Positions 42,561-55,029 of a DNA stretch of 64,000 nucleotides are shown here, piece after piece; the stretch's first letter is position 1, and each line of letters opens with the position of its first letter. The DNA is taken from the NCBI RefSeq assembly GCF_036850765.1, contig NC_089491.1, positions 131,184,266-131,248,265 on the forward strand, in the 5' to 3' direction. Under the pieces are notes generated by a model. That model was not told the DNA's origin and did not search any database. It saw only the letters and a list, made by a program, of their open reading frames with translations. This DNA comes from Saccopteryx bilineata (lineage: Eukaryota > Chordata > Mammalia > Chiroptera > Emballonuridae). Made by a program: the position numbers and the translations under genes.

Positions 42561-43510
42561 TATAATTTTACTTGGAAATCTCACAGGTATTTCAAACTTA
42601 TCATGCCCCAAACTAAGTTCTTTATCTTATCCACCCTTCATCCCTTCACCTGCATTTTTCTATGTTCCTTTTCAAGTGAATGGCACTATTATTCCTTTGG
42701 CCTAAGGCGGAACTCTAGTTATCATTCTAGACAGCCATCACCACCTCTCTATCAGTTGCACTGACAGATTCTGCCTCCTAACTATTTCCTGAATCTTTCC
42801 AGATCCTCCATCCTGGATCATTACCCTCTTAGTTACTCTCTCCACTCATGCTCCTTTAAAATCCATCTCGGTGTTTAGCATAATCTTACTAAGTTAACCT
42901 CTTCAACTAATTACCTTGATTAAAATCTGGCAAAACCTCTCATAAAAAGTATTCATAAAAAGTGATGTCCTGTATAAGATCAATTTAAAAAATATTAGAC
43001 TAACTTGCAATAAAAAGACCTTCGTATTACAGGACTCCTCAGAATCTTCAATATGCTAATATATACATTGTGCATCACTAAGCAGTGGTAAAATTGAGGA
43101 TATTTCTAGATACATGTCACAGTGAAGCTATTGTTTTAAGGAAAGCCAAGAACATGTCATGAAATACCTGGATGAATACTAGTACTTTATATAACTTGGC
43201 TTGGGAAAATTCATCTACAGAAAGAAATTAAGTCGTCTTAATGTGGCATTTAAGATTCCTATGACCTGATCCTCACCTTCCTCATAAACCCCATTTTCGA
43301 CCTCTCCCCACCTTGAACTTCAAGACTAATAATAACAAACCACACCCAGTTTCTATACACAGCATATTCCCTGTGATATTGCTCAAGCTGTTCCTTCTGG
43401 AACATCTTTCTCCATCTGGCTAAATCTACTCATTTTTTAACTCTCAGCTCAGGACCTTCCTTGAATTCCAGGTTGACATAAGTGCCTCTCTTCTGAGTTC
43501 CACTTACCAC
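42561..43510 (+). repeat. L2-like fragments
   Basis: 42561-42945 and 43240-43510 show the C/T-rich phrasing of the L2 3' region: CATCCTGGATCATTACCCTC, ATCTGGCAAAACCTCTC, TTCCTATGACCTGATCCTCA and CTCAGCTCAGGACCTTCCTT. 42950-43235 is unassigned. Confidence 0.6.
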
Positions 43511-43679
43511 AGCACGAAACAAACAAACAAACAAACCAAACCAAAACAAACAAAAAACCAACCATATATATGGGGATAATCTGTTTATGTATCTTTTCCC
43601 TCTAGTTTCCTGAGGTGAGGGATAAAGACTGAGAGACCATGTTATGATGGTGATGATGATGATTGTGGTGGTGATAACT

Positions 43680-44105
43680 AAGGTTATTTCACTCACTAGA
43701 TGCCAGGCTCTGTATATGACTTATTTAGAATCCACAAAACTTCCATGGAGTAGGTATTGTTAATACCCAATTTTTAAAAATTTTTATTTATTTATTCATT
43801 TTAGAGAGGAGAGAGTGAGAGTGAGAGAGAGAAAGGAGGAAGAGCAAGAAGCATCAACTCCCATATGTGCCTTGACCAGGCAAGCCCAGGGTTTTGAACT
43901 GGTGACCTCAGCATTCTAGGTCAATGCTTTATCCACTGCACCACCACAGGTCAGGCTAATACCCAATTTTGCAGATAAGGAAAGTAGGGCTTAGAAAGGG
44001 CAAGGACTTCGCCTGAGGCTCTATAGCTAGTGAATGGTAAACTGGGGTGTAAATTTAAACAGCGTGGCTCCTGAGGCTGTACCTTTTGCCACTGTATCTA
44101 CAACA
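43680..44105 (-). repeat. MIR split by a SINE
   Basis: Left part ACTAGATGCCAGGCTCTGTA and TGGAGTAGGTATTGTTAATA; right part ATTTTGCAGATAAGGAAAGT, GCTATAGCTAGTGAATGG and CTGGGGTGTAAATTTAAACA. Together a nearly complete MIR in reverse. Confidence 0.85.
43775..43956 (-). mobile_element. tRNA-derived SINE, short third type
   Basis: Minus-strand head GCCTGACCTGTGGTGGTGCA, GTGGATAAAGCATTGACCTA, GGTCACCAGTTCAAAACCC, GGCAAGGCACATATGG-type block and a CTCTCTCTCACTCTC end. Perfect 14-bp duplications TAATACCCAATTTT at 43761-43774 and 43957-43970. Confidence 0.92.
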
Positions 44106-44146
44106 CCTATGTGGCATGTGGTAGTGAACATAATAAATGCTTTATA

Positions 44147-44152
44147 GTGTGT

Positions 44153-44184
<32 letters not shown>
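44147..44184. repeat. (GT)n microsatellite
   Basis: GT repeated with one A interruption. Confidence 0.95.
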
Positions 44185-44240
44185 CCTAAAACTACCAGCA
44201 CCGAGAAAGTTGGATACGGTGTAGGAAACAGAAACATTTG

Positions 44241-44612
44241 CACCCGACCAGGTGGTGGTGCAGTGGATTGAGCATTCATTGGCCTGAGGTGCTGAGGACC
44301 CAGGTTAGAAACTCTGAGGTTGTTGGCTTGCATATGGGTGGGCTCATCCAGCTTGAGCACCAGCCAGTTTACCAGCTTGAGTGAGGGGTCACCGGCTTAA
44401 GCGTGGGATCATAGACATGACTCCATGGTCTCTGGCTTGAGCAAAGAGTACCCTGGTCAAGGCACATATGAGAAAAAAATCAATGAACAACTCTGGTGCC
44501 ACAACTATGAGTTGATGATTCTCATCTCTCTCCCTTCCTGTCTGTCTGTCCATGTCTGTCTGTTCCTCTCTTTCTTTCTCTTGCAACAACAAGAAAAAAA
44601 AAGAAAAGAAAG
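44241..44612 (+). mobile_element. tRNA-derived SINE, second type
   Basis: ACCCGACCAGGTGGTGGTGC head, GTGGATTGAGCATTCATTGG, GACCCAGGTTAGAAACTC, 'cagcttgagc' phrases, CTGTCTGTCTGTCCATGTCT and an A-rich tail. Boxes are worn, an older copy. Confidence 0.88.
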
Positions 44613-44900
44613 AAAGAAGAATTTGCTGTTAAATTTCATTTATGACAAAAGTGACAGTGGGAAGGGAGCATATCAGGGACAACCAGCTCATAAATCAAAT
44701 TACTACCAGCTTTTGTGGTGTCTCATACATATGCTCTGGGGATGGCCAACCCCTGTTTCACATCTGTGTTAGTCTTTGCAGAATGAAAATCATATGATTG
44801 TTTAGTGAGGACTATTAGTCTTGTTATCTAATTGAGTAATATCTAATAAATCTTTTCATTCAAAAACCCATGGAGATTTCTGGTTAAAAATGATTGTGGG

Positions 44901-45286
44901 GCCCTGGCCGGTTGGCTCAGCGGTAGAGCATCGGCCTGGCGTGCAGGGGACCTGGTTGGATTCCCGGCCAGGGCACATAGGAGAGGCGCTCATTTGCTTC
45001 TCCACCACCCCCCCTCCTTCCTCTCTGTCTCTCTCTTCCCCTCCCGCAGTGAGGCTCCATTGGAGCAAAGATGGCCTGGGCGCTGGGGATGGCTCCTTGG
45101 CCTCTGCCCCAGGTGCTAGAGTGGCTCTGGTCATGGCAGAGCGACGCCCCGGATGGGCAGAGCATCGCCCCCTGGTGGGCAGAGCGTCGCCCCTGGTGGG
45201 CGTGCCGGGTGGATCCTGGTCGAGCGTATGCGGGAGTCTGTGAGTCTGTCTGACTGTTTCTCCCCGTTTCCAGCTTCAGAAAAAAA
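44901..45286 (+). mobile_element. Rhin-1-like SINE, young copy
   Basis: The first and last tRNA-like segments can pair: GCCCTGG at 44901-44907 and CCAGGGC at 44966-44972 form a 7-bp acceptor-like stem. A box TGGCTCAGCGGTAGAGC is intact; the B box is altered to GGTTGGATTCC. Perfect 15-bp duplications AAAAATGATTGTGGG at 44886-44900 and 45287-45301. Confidence 0.95.
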
Positions 45287-45301
45287 AAAAATGATTGTGG
45301 G

Positions 45302-47340
45302 AAATATTTGATCTTAAAAATATTTGTATGCATGAAGAATATATATGTATTTGTGAGAGATGTTGACTATTCAATGAAATTTCGTGCATATGAACTGAAC
45401 ACTTATCCTGGGCCTAGAACAGTTGACAGTTGCTTTTGAGAGTTGCAAAATAAGTTTATGCCAGTTTCTGTACTGTAGAATTTTGGTATGTGGCTTGGGA
45501 GACTCTGAAATATCATATAGTAAGTCTCTAAACTGGTATTCTTTTAATGAGGAAAATTTCAAATATATTATTTTGTTGTATCCTATGAGGATCACAAGTC
45601 ATCAAGATATGATTATAATTTGAAATAAAAGTAAGAAATATGTGAAATCATGATCCCTATAAGCCTATTTCTTGCTTCTTAATTAAATATTGCAGATAAT
45701 AGAAACAGTGAAGAATGACTATTAGCTTATAAATGATAAAAAATAATTGGTATCTCCCATAATGTATGTTTTATAATATTGCTTAAGAAGTGTCTATTTT
45801 GTGTTAGATCAAGTTAGTCATTGCTTAACTAGAGACCTGCATAAATTTTGATTCCAAATTAAGTATAAATGGAAATGCTTGTAAATAACTGGGCTTCCTT
45901 TCTGTTTAATGTGTGCTATGTCACTTATTTTCCTTGTTTTTTCATTATAAAAGAAAAGGTTTCCTAATCTCCATTTCTTTTTTTTTCTTTTTTCCTGAGA
46001 ATGAACCTCTCATTTATCCCTTATACTCACTACAAGTTGTAACCTGGGGTTCAACGGAATTCTCAGTGTGGGCACATTCCTTCTTCATATTCAGCGCTCT
46101 GCATTTAGAGTACGTGCTTTCAATGAACATCTGTGACTCTACCTGGGAAAGAGCTCTCAACACCATTAGCGTCCGTCAATCCAGTTGTCTCATTTTTCAA
46201 TCTTAGTTACTGTTCAGATCATGTGCTAATGCTTGTATGAATAAAGGATTCAAAAAAATACCTGCTCCAATGTGATTTCTTTATTCTTGTGTGAGACCAA
46301 ACATGAGACAATAGACCTGGGGAAATCTGTACTTACAGGGAGGACCAAAAAAAGTTTTAATTTATTTTTAGCTAAATGTTAAAAAAATTAAAAGCTTTAA
46401 TGTGAATAACTGCTGCAGATGGGTTAAATAAAATCCATCAACTCACAGTGTTTTTACTTTTTCTGGTCACTAATAAACTACAGAAGTTAAAAAAGAATGT
46501 TCTAAAATAAGATTTAAAATTTGGGTCAGGGTTAGAAGTCGATGGTTCCTTTTTGCCCTGCTCCCACATTATTTTCAGGCCCTTGGCCTTTGAACCCAAG
46601 GACTGCCAGGCAGCTTCAGCTTTTCATCACAAGACGGTGGCTTCCCCTCTCTTCTGTCCTTCCTATCTCGTAGGCAAATGCTTCTCTGGTGACCCAGTTC
46701 TGCTTCCTGTCTAAACCATATAAACAGTTCATTTGATTCAATATATAGCTTTTGATCCTATTTGCAAATATACAGTTGAGAATGATTCCATTCATTAGCT
46801 GCTTCATTTTCCTTCTGCTGACCAAATTTGGATCGTTTCATGGTTAACCTTGGGTGGAGGAAAAGTTGCGGATCTTTGAAGCTCCTCCTACTCGCGATTT
46901 TATGGGCCTGATATGGAGGCTTATTCGAAGCGTGGCGTGGCTGAACCAGTGCCCATTTCCAGATCTCTCCACCCTTGCCTACCTCTACATAGAGAACGGA
47001 CAAGCTAAATAGTCACTCTCTCCCAAAGCAAGGGGCAGCGTTCTGACGGAGTGCTGGCCAAGAACTCTGAAGCCTAAGTGGAATTCTCCTGAGGAAGGTT
47101 GGGGAAAGGGTCTTTCATTTCCTGATAAAAGAGATCAGAAGCTACTGGCACTACTCTTTCCACTTTTTTTTTTTTTTTTGTCTTGAACATGGTTACAGTG
47201 TCTGGATCTAAAGCAGTCATCTTGAGACACAGACCATAAACCAATGTACTGAAATGGTAGTGCAGAATTGTAGAATAAACTTTGCTTTTTGTTATATCAT
47301 GGAGCCACACAATACAGAACTGCTTTCCTCTAGACATGTA
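45302..47340. other. No gene seen
   Basis: Unassigned AT-rich DNA. T run at 47166-47179. Frames at 45913-46206 and 46616-47003 have no recognisable domain. 47060-47290 may be part of an old LTR but I cannot assign it. Confidence 0.4.
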
Positions 47341-47876
47341 TGAGAAACAAATGACGGATTTAAGACACGGCTACAAATTTTTTTGACACTCCTCACATCA
47401 CGAGATGTAGTTTGGTTCCCCTTCTTCTGTATACAGGCCAGCCTTGGTGACCTGCATCCAGCAAATGGAATGCAGTAGGACTGATACGGCCTGATTCCCC
47501 AGGCTGGATCATAAGAGGGGGATGCAGTTTCTGCCTTCTTCTCCCTCTCTTGCACAGGCGACTTGGGAACCTTGAGTTGACAAAAAGTCCATCCACGCTG
47601 AAGCTGCCATGCTGGAGAAACCACGAAAGAGACCACGCAGACACAGAGAGGCTTGAGGGGCTCTCTCAGTTTTCCCATCAAAGGCGGACAAACACGTAAG
47701 TGAACCGGTCTTCAGATGTTTCCCGCCCACAGTCTGCAAGCTGCCCAGCTGATGCCAAGGGGAGCAGACAAGTTTCTCCAAGACTCCAGATTCATGCGCA
47801 AAATAAATGTTATTTTAAGGCACTAAGTGTTGGGGTGGTTTGTTATGCAGCAATAGAAAATTGGAGCACCCTATTT
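47341..47876 (+). repeat. Old LTR, MaLR-like
   Basis: The 3' end has the characteristic GGCACTAAGTGTTGGGGTGG and TTTGTTATGCAGCAATAGAA blocks preceded by AAATAAATGTTATTTTAAGG. The 5' part is diverged and its start is approximate. Confidence 0.65.
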
Positions 47877-50075
47877 TTTATGCAACTGTTATTTGGATGT
47901 TTTGTTACGTGAGGCCAAAAGCATTCCTACCTAAAACACGTAGCAGTGGAAAAAATGAAGAGATTGCTAAAATGACCCTTTCAAATGACTAGATGTGCTG
48001 ATTATCCATTCTATTCCTTTCTTAAACAGGCCATGGTAATCAAGTTAACTGTAGAACTGATGTCACAATTTTCCACTGAAATCGATGCTAATTTAGTTAT
48101 TTAAAGGTTTTGTTTACAATAAGACTCAGCTAGTAGAAATGGAGAAAAGAAGACATTTCAATTCAGGGCACCACACTGCTGTTTTCCTGCTCTTTTGGCA
48201 TTTTGGTAAAAGCAAGAACAATATGGATAGCTGCCTCACTGGCCTACAGTAGAGCTCGTCTGAGTCCCTAGCTTCATCAGAATCCCACCAGTGTTTGAGG
48301 ATGTTTTCTTAAGGAAATGCTCCTGGCATTTGACAGCTTTGTTTTTTCACTGACATTTGCAGCTTTTAAAATAGATGAATATTTAATGTCATATTTAATA
48401 GGCCAGAGTCTTTGAAGCAAAAATCCCATTAGTTAGTTCCCACTTTTTAAAGAGTGGATAGTCGCTAATTATTGTTAGTATTTATTTAAAAGTTTTAATA
48501 GATGGTCTTAATCAGAAACTCATTTATAAGTCCAGTATATAGAAACTGGTAGGATTGTTTTAAATTAATATCCATATCCTTATATGGAAGCTGCAGTACA
48601 CATTAAAAATCTCCAACCCCATAGTAGTATAATGCTATTTCTAGTGATGAAAATTCCTAATCAAGTTTTGCAATATAGTTTGGGCAATTGTCTTGTCCCA
48701 TTGCACTGAAAATTTAAACCTAAAGGAATGAAATGTAACTCCTGAAAGCTGGTTGCACAAGAGCCAATTTTATTGTTGTGTGTTTGTTTATTCAATTGTC
48801 CACATCCTTAAACTGTTGGCAAATTCACAGCTGGGTGGAGCAGCACATGTGTCCTTGTGCTGCTGCTATGGGACGGGATGGGTGTGGAAGCTGACCGGGG
48901 CAGCAGAGGGGTCCTTGCAAGGAGAAGTTACATAAGTGATAGCATATGCAGAAGCAGCCTTCAGGCTTGAAAAATAACTGGGCAGGGAGTGTCAGCTTTC
49001 CTTGGATCTGACTCCTTGATTGACTATCCTTAAGGGTCAGATCTATATTCCTGGGTGGGCTGGAGAGTCTGTTTAAGTACACCCAGTTCCTCATAGCAGC
49101 TCTACGTAATGGCTCAGAGAGCCTGGGAATGATTTTTTTGTCTCAAGCAGCAAGGTGCTGCATGCAAAAGCTGAACCAACATCTCAATAAGAAGCCAAAA
49201 CAGGACAGATGTTTTTTATGCTGTGCCTCAAATGTGGTTGTTTCCAGCATAGTTTCCTTAAATGCACAGGAAACACAGAAAAACAGAGATGATGACTGCT
49301 TTTCATGGCAGTTCCCAAGCAGATTTAAACTAGCACTGATTTCCCATCCTGTCTTTCTCCTTATCCAGCTTTTTTGGGGAACTAAATTATTGATATGTGA
49401 GACAATGCCTTGTATTCATGCTACCTGATATTTTTATTTTTGCAACTTGTGAAAAATAAACTCTCACTTCATACCTACCCTGGTGCCAGAGATTCCTCGG
49501 AGCCAGTATCATAATTTAATTGGCACTGAGCCCCCATCTAGCACCTGAGAAAAAACGCAATCAATGGACAGTCATATAAAACCATGGGAGTGGAGGGAGT
49601 AGGGGTGAAATTTAACAAAGTTCAGAACACAACAAAGACACATATTAGATCTGCCATTTGCCTACGGTAACCCTGACCCCCTAAGTGCCCTAGCCTGTCA
49701 AGTGTCACTAGGGATCCTCATTAGAGAGACACAGGCATTTCTGTTTCTGGTATTGTGTGCTCTGAAGCTCATTTGGTGGTCTCTGGATTAGAACCATTAG
49801 CTTCAGTCCCCAGCTCCTCCTGTGTCTTCTCCAAACTAATGCCTTCCCTTGAGTTTCCTACATGCCTGTGACACCCCTCTTCCCCCACTTCTTGGTATTG
49901 GTTGATAGAGTCCATCTATGCCTTTCTAATGCAGTGCCTCTTCTTAAAGTCCTACATGTCATCAGAAACCAGAAAACAATCTCTCATACAAAAAAATGAT
50001 TGATTTTACAAGCATGATCTATTCAAGCTGACTCCTTCCAGGGGTCTGAGTTCTTTCATTCACTGAAGCCATATT
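47877..50075. other. No gene seen
   Basis: Mostly unique-looking AT-rich sequence with no assignable repeat or convincing coding frame; low repeat content for this window, so it could hold conserved noncoding DNA, which I cannot test. Confidence 0.4.
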
Positions 50076-50225
50076 TATTAAGGCACTAGAATGATCTGGG
50101 ATGCTTCTTAAAATATAGACCACTGAATCAGAATTCTTAAAATACAGCCTCTCGGATATTAACAGCTCCTTATGGAGGCAGATGTGATTCTTTCTCAAGA
50201 TCAAGGTGCAGAGAACTAGTTCATT
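50076..50225 (+). repeat. MER5-like hAT remnant
   Basis: AGAATGATCTGGGATGCTTC, CACTGAATCAGAATTC and GATGTGATTCTTTCTCAAGA blocks in the MER5 order. Confidence 0.45.
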
Positions 50226-50795
50226 TTATCCCTATACACATCAAGTTTAGGATTTCCTCTTAGAGAGGAGAATATCTTCTCACCCTCACAGTTTGGAAAC
50301 CTCAGGAACAGCCTGCCAATTTCAACAGTTGGGACACCACCCAGTTTTTCTACTTGCAGAGGTCTCAAAACAACTGCAACTATGCTTTGTGGGGAAAACT
50401 TGAGACTGAGAACTCCAGCTGACCTTTTATCCTTAGCCTTGGCTAGCCTTCCAATGTACCTTTGAGGAGCTCCCTCCGCACCACGTCATCTGCGGCCCCC
50501 TGCACTCTGGCCTTGTCCTTTTTCTGTATGTGTCCTATCCCTAAGCACCCCTGTCTTACCACATGTGCTCAGCCCCTCCCCCCTCCCTCTGGACTTCCAC
50601 TGCACGGAGTCCCCTTCCATCAGTCCTGGAGACCATGGCCCCAGCTGGACCCTGGCTCTCCCTGGGCATCCTTTTTCTCCCTTAGTGCTCTTAAGTGGCA
50701 TCTGCCCCTTTCCCCACTCCCATTACGAACCACAGAGCTGATGGTGGCAGGTATGGGAAGCAGTGCAAACAGTTTTTGAAAAGGACTAGGTAGCG
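50226..50795. other. No gene seen
   Basis: C/T-rich segment at 50460-50730 with a 105-codon proline-rich frame (50462-50779) lacking any recognisable domain. Probably chance composition. Confidence 0.4.
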
Positions 50796-50798
50796 AAT

Positions 50799-50878
50799 AT
50801 ACTTCTCACAAAAATCAGGGGATATTTTATAGCTTCATAGTCATTTTGAAATATCCTCTAATTTTTGTGAGCAGTATA
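50799..50878. mobile_element. Palindromic mariner-type MITE, copy 2
   Basis: Left arm TATACTTCTCACAAAAATCA, right arm the complement of TATACTGCTCACAAAAATTA; both continue with GGGATATT-like sequence. Same family as 14219-14295. Confidence 0.85.
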
Positions 50879-51120
50879 CCTTTGTATTCCAGTCTGCCAT
50901 TGCAGCACAAAAGCAACCACAGGCAGTAAGTAAACAAATGCCTGTGAATTTCATATAATTTTAATGTGTCATAAAATATCATTTCTTTTTCAAAAAAAAA
51001 ATCCAACTATTTAAAAATGTAAAATAACATTTTTTTTAAGCTTGTGGGCCATATTAAAAGCAGGAGATGGGCTGGGTTTGGCCTATGGGCTCTGTATAGT
51101 TTATTGACTTCTGATCTGTA

Positions 51121-51300
51121 CCAGTGCTTCTCAAACTTTGATGTACATACACATCACCAAGGATCTTGTTAAAATGCAGGCTCTTAATTCAGTAAATCTA
51201 GGGTAGAACCTGGGATTCTGCATTTGTAACAAGCTCCCCTATTATATGAGTGCTCCCACTCAGCACACCACACTTCGAGTAGCAAGGTACTACAATCATG
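51121..51300 (+). mobile_element. MER5A-like non-autonomous hAT element
   Basis: CAGTGCTTCTCAAACTTTGA at the left end, ACATCACCAAGGATCTTGTT, GAACCTGGGATTCTGCATTT, TAACAAGCTCCCC and ACACTTCGAGTAGCAAGGTA at the right end. Confidence 0.85.
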
Positions 51301-51384
51301 TGTAGAAATGGATTCTTCATACAATAAAGGCATTATGAACAGTTTAATGATTTAGGAAAATGCTCATACTGTAATTTATGGTAG

Positions 51385-51605
51385 GTAGCAAGGTTGTGTA
51401 GAAAGCATGGTGGTTGAGAGAACAGTATTTTAAACCACAGACTCCCACTTACCTGATCTATGAATCTGGATGCACTTCCTAACCTTTCTGTTTCCACTTA
51501 TTCAAGTGTAAAACGCGATAATATTATCTGCTCCAGAGGTTGCTCTGGATTTTAAGACGATAATGCACTGAGCAAGTACTCAATACATCTTAGCCATTAT
51601 TATTT
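51385..51605 (+). repeat. MIR, nearly full length
   Basis: GTAGAAAGCATGGTGGTTGA, CACTTCCTAACCTTTCTGTT, AAGTGTAAAACGCGATAATA and CACTGAGCAAGTACTCAATA blocks. Confidence 0.8.
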
Positions 51606-52249
51606 TTAATGTAAAAAAACAAGACATGGAACTGTAGATCACAAAATAATAACTTTAATTTTGGGTACCCCAGGGGATTTCCTTGCTTTCTTTCTTGGAA
51701 AACATTTGTCAGGGTCATGCCCATTCGTTCATTCAAGAAACATTTGCTGAGCTGCTACTTTTCCTGCCAAGCAATGTTCTTTGCTGAATCTCCTAGAATG
51801 AGTGAAATGTAAGCTTATGTAAGTGGGGGAGAGGGAAACAAAAAGCAACTTCAGCACAGAATAAGACCAGACGAAAGGATACGCAGGGTGCTGGGGAAGA
51901 GCCTGCGCTCTGTGTGAGGAGATGCCGGAGGGAGCTGTACAGGGGCTAACTTCACTGATGAATACGGGTCCGGCCTGATGGAGGGAAAAGGGGGTGGGCT
52001 ATGCACAGGCAGTGGAGGATTCAGGCCTGTGAGTTCCATATAGTTTATTGACTCCTGATCTGAATCAGAAGTCCAGGATCTGAGTTCAGGGAAACCAGAC
52101 CCTGAGGATGTGTGGGAGAGGCCGGGGACAAGGCCCTGACCAATCAGAAAGGATGGAAGCCTTCATGTTACAGAGGTTTGGACTGGCTGGGTATGAGCCA
52201 TGGTGGGTTATTATCCCTTTTTGGAAAACAGCCTGACAATACCATAATA
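51606..52249. other. No gene seen
   Basis: 51725-51780 may be a short piece of the ancient repeat (TTCATTCAAGAAACATTTGC). The rest is unassigned. Confidence 0.4.
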
Positions 52250-52251
52250 TA

Positions 52252-52382
52252 CAGGGTGGGGCAAAAGTAGGCTTACAGTTGTGCATATGCAAAACAGAGT
52301 TTATTCTTGTATTATTATTATTTATCAATTATTGTATTATTTCCCAAAAGAACAATTGTAAACTGACTTCTGCCACACTGTG
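52252..52382 (+). mobile_element. Mariner-type MITE, ~130 bp
   Basis: Left end CAGGGTGGGGCAAAAGTAGG, right end the complement of CACAGTGTGGCAGAAGTCAG; TA flanks at 52250-52251 and 52383-52384. Internal TTTATTCTTGTATTATTATT. No coding frame. Confidence 0.85.
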
Positions 52383-52498
52383 TATGCCTTAGGAACAAGC
52401 TTTGGCTCAGCACAGGGTGCCCGGGTATTTCTGTGACTCCAGCAAAAGTGGTCAAGGATTGTCTGGCACTGTCTTTTCTCAGATTCCTTGCTTACACA

Positions 52499-52627
52499 CA
52501 GGGTGGGGCAAAAGTAGGTTTACATTTTTTTTGTGTGGAAAATAATACGATACTAATCAGTAATAATACAAGAATAAACTCTTGTGTTTTCATGTACTCA
52601 CAACTGTAAGCCTTTTGCGCCAGCCTG
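52499..52627 (-). mobile_element. Mariner-type MITE, second copy, inverted
   Basis: Left end CAGGGTGGGGCAAAAGTAGG, right end the complement of CAGGCTGGCGCAAAAGGCTT; TA at 52628-52629. Its internal AATACAAGAATAAACTC is the reverse of the first copy, 117 bases away. Confidence 0.85.
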
Positions 52628-52629
52628 TA

Positions 52630-53735
52630 CTATCGACTATATGGAACAGGCTTCTTGCACCTCAGCCTCATCAGCGATGTCTGCTACACAAGCAATCATC
52701 GGGAGTGTCATCTCGCCTCAGCCCTCTGTAGAAATTCTGCTTCCCTGTCCAGGGGTCAATTTATAGAGATCCCAAGACTCAAGCTGTTGATGTAGAAAAC
52801 TCTTCGACAGGAAAAATGTTCCTGAAAGAGCTGATCTGAGCCTATGCTAAGTGTTCAGGACTCAGTAAGCACTAGCTCCAGAAGTGGTTACCGGTGTCTG
52901 GGTGCACTCTGAGTAGCATTTTCTCACCTACACCCTGCAGCAACGTTGTCTCAAAGAGTTACTGGTAAGAAAACAGCCTTTGGGCTTCTGCCTGCAGACC
53001 CCGCTCCATTGAGCCCAAACTAGTCCACAGTCTGGCCTTAGAAACAGCTCTGTGGTGGCTTCTTCCACAGGGCTGTTTCTCAGGCCCAAGCCCCAAACAC
53101 AGATCTTTCTTCAAGCCAAGCAACTCAGCTGAGGCCCTCTAGTAACGAGATAGGCCCAGACATGGCTAAATTTCAACTTAAAGCAGGTGAAATGAAGAAA
53201 AATTAATTCAAAAGATCAAGCATGGTTTAGGAGAGTATTAGGGCAGTAAAAAGCCATCCTATACCACTGAGAAAAGAGGAATTAACAGAGGGGAGAATAC
53301 TGGAAGCAGTATTATGCCCTTTAGGACATCCTGCGTCAGGATGCCAATGTCCTACCTAGCCCAAGTAAGATATCTGCCCCCCTTCACACCTCCTTACTGC
53401 TGGTCCTGCTGCATCCCAAACATACCCCCTACTTTAGAAGCCCTGCCATGGTGGATGGAGGGTCTCAGAGAATCAAGAAGGATAGACAGAAGAGAAGTTT
53501 CCAGGAACCATTTCCTAAATTTCCATTCTGGGTCTGTAATCCAAAACTTTGATGGCCCTGTTGGTTCAGGGTCATTTCAGATGGCAGTCTTTGGACTCCA
53601 CTCAGAAGGTCAGCGCAGGAACCTACTGTCAGTTCAAAGCTAGCTATTTATAAAATAAACCCCATTTTCCCCACCCCCACCAAGCCGGCGATTCGGAAGG
53701 GAGCACCCGGAAACTGAAACCTCTATCTCAAAGAT
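52630..53735. other. No gene seen
   Basis: A 109-codon plus-strand frame at 53314-53643 has no domain I recognise and no supporting splice or promoter context. Otherwise unassigned. Confidence 0.4.
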
Positions 53736-53739
53736 CAGC

Positions 53740-53920
53740 TCAAGTGCTGCCTCCTCAATAAGCTCCCGCCCTCGGATTTGAACAAGCTCATTATAATTCT
53801 TTTCTCCTTCCTGTCAAGTTCAGCAAAGCTTTGTTTTTCTCTCTTCACTCTGTGGTGTAGCAATTTATATGTCCATTACCTTTATGAGACACTGAACTCT
53901 CAATGGCAGACACCAAACTT
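53740..53920 (+). repeat. L2 fragment
   Basis: GATCAGCTCAAGTGCTGCCT, CCTCAATAAGCTCCCGCCC and ATGTCCATTACCTTTATGAG blocks. Confidence 0.7.
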
Positions 53921-54034
53921 TATTGCAGCAGCCCCAGCCGCAGACACGTAGACGGTAATTTACTGAGCCAAGCAGGTTCCCAGGAGGCTATGCACTCAAG
54001 TCATTTTCCTTTGGCCCTAATGTGGTAGGTCCTG

Positions 54035-54195
54035 TCTGTCATGGTATTATAATAACTATGTATTGTACACCAGGTGAGTACTGAAAATATGAGGGGGAAT
54101 TAGTTTGTAAAGTATATGATTGTCTAACCACTGTGCTGTACACCTGAAACTAATACAAAATAATATTGAATGTCACACTGTAATTGAAAAACAAA
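54035..54195 (+). repeat. Old L1 3' end
   Basis: CTGTACACCTGAAACTAATA, CAAAATAATATTGAATGTCA and TGTAATTGAAAAACAAAG, a typical old L1 terminal sequence. Confidence 0.75.
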
Positions 54196-54619
54196 GAAGT
54201 CTGTTTGTGAACACACATGAGATGCCCTTGGATGATTCCAAATACACCATGGGAGAAAAGATCACTGCGGTTCTTCTTTATATGCTCAGGAGAACACATT
54301 AATAAGATGCAAGTTGTCAATATTATTGTAACCTCAATTGTACCCATTGGCTGGGAGGCTTATAGAAATTTGAGTTATATTTGTAAATATACACACATGA
54401 ACATGAAATTGATATTAAAAGTACTATTCTAGAAAAAAGGGCTAATCAACCCATTCACAAACACTGTGGCAACATAGGTCTCTGTGAACAGGTGCCACAT
54501 TCATATGGATAGGAATCAGCAAATCAGCAATGATTTCTCAGTTTTCTAAGCCATTTTCATCAGTAAGTAGCAGTATGACACAACACAAGGCCATACTATT
54601 CCCTATCAAATGGGAAACA

Positions 54620-54790
54620 CTGGATTTTTATTTGTAGATAATCTGTCTTGCCCTCTATAATGTGTAACTGGGACTTTGTCATCTGGTTCACTTCTGTATC
54701 CTCAGTGCCTAGAGCAGTGCCTGGCACATAGCAGCTACTTAATATTTGTGAATGAATGAATGAATGAATGAATGAATAACTGAATGAACA
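54620..54790 (+). repeat. L2 3' end with (GAAT)n
   Basis: TATCCTCAGTGCCTAGAGCA, GTGCCTGGCACATAGCAGCT and then seven GAAT units at 54749-54778, the usual L2 3' terminus. Confidence 0.85.
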
Positions 54791-55029
54791 CTTGGGTTTT
54801 ATGTATAAGATGGTAGCCATCTCTTTCCTTTCTCAGTTGCTGTTACTTCTGCCAAGTCTACCTTGAGTCTCTGGTCTATGGAAAAACCCACCCCCTCAGT
54901 GTAGAGACTGTGGGTGGTTCCCAGGGTATTATGGGTCAGCATGTGGGTGTGTATTCTTATACAAAAAGCCCTTGGCTAAGCAGATAGTTCCAGAATCTCA
55001 GAGGGACTTTAAGGCACAATACTATAAGC

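Noticed and set aside
44901..44975. Possible tRNA gene (acceptor-like stem, A and B boxes)
   Set aside because: It is the head of a full SINE with A-tail and target duplications; the same head occurs in every Rhin-1-like copy here.
53314..53643. 109-codon plus-strand frame
   Set aside because: No recognisable domain, promoter or splice context; length is expected by chance in this much sequence.
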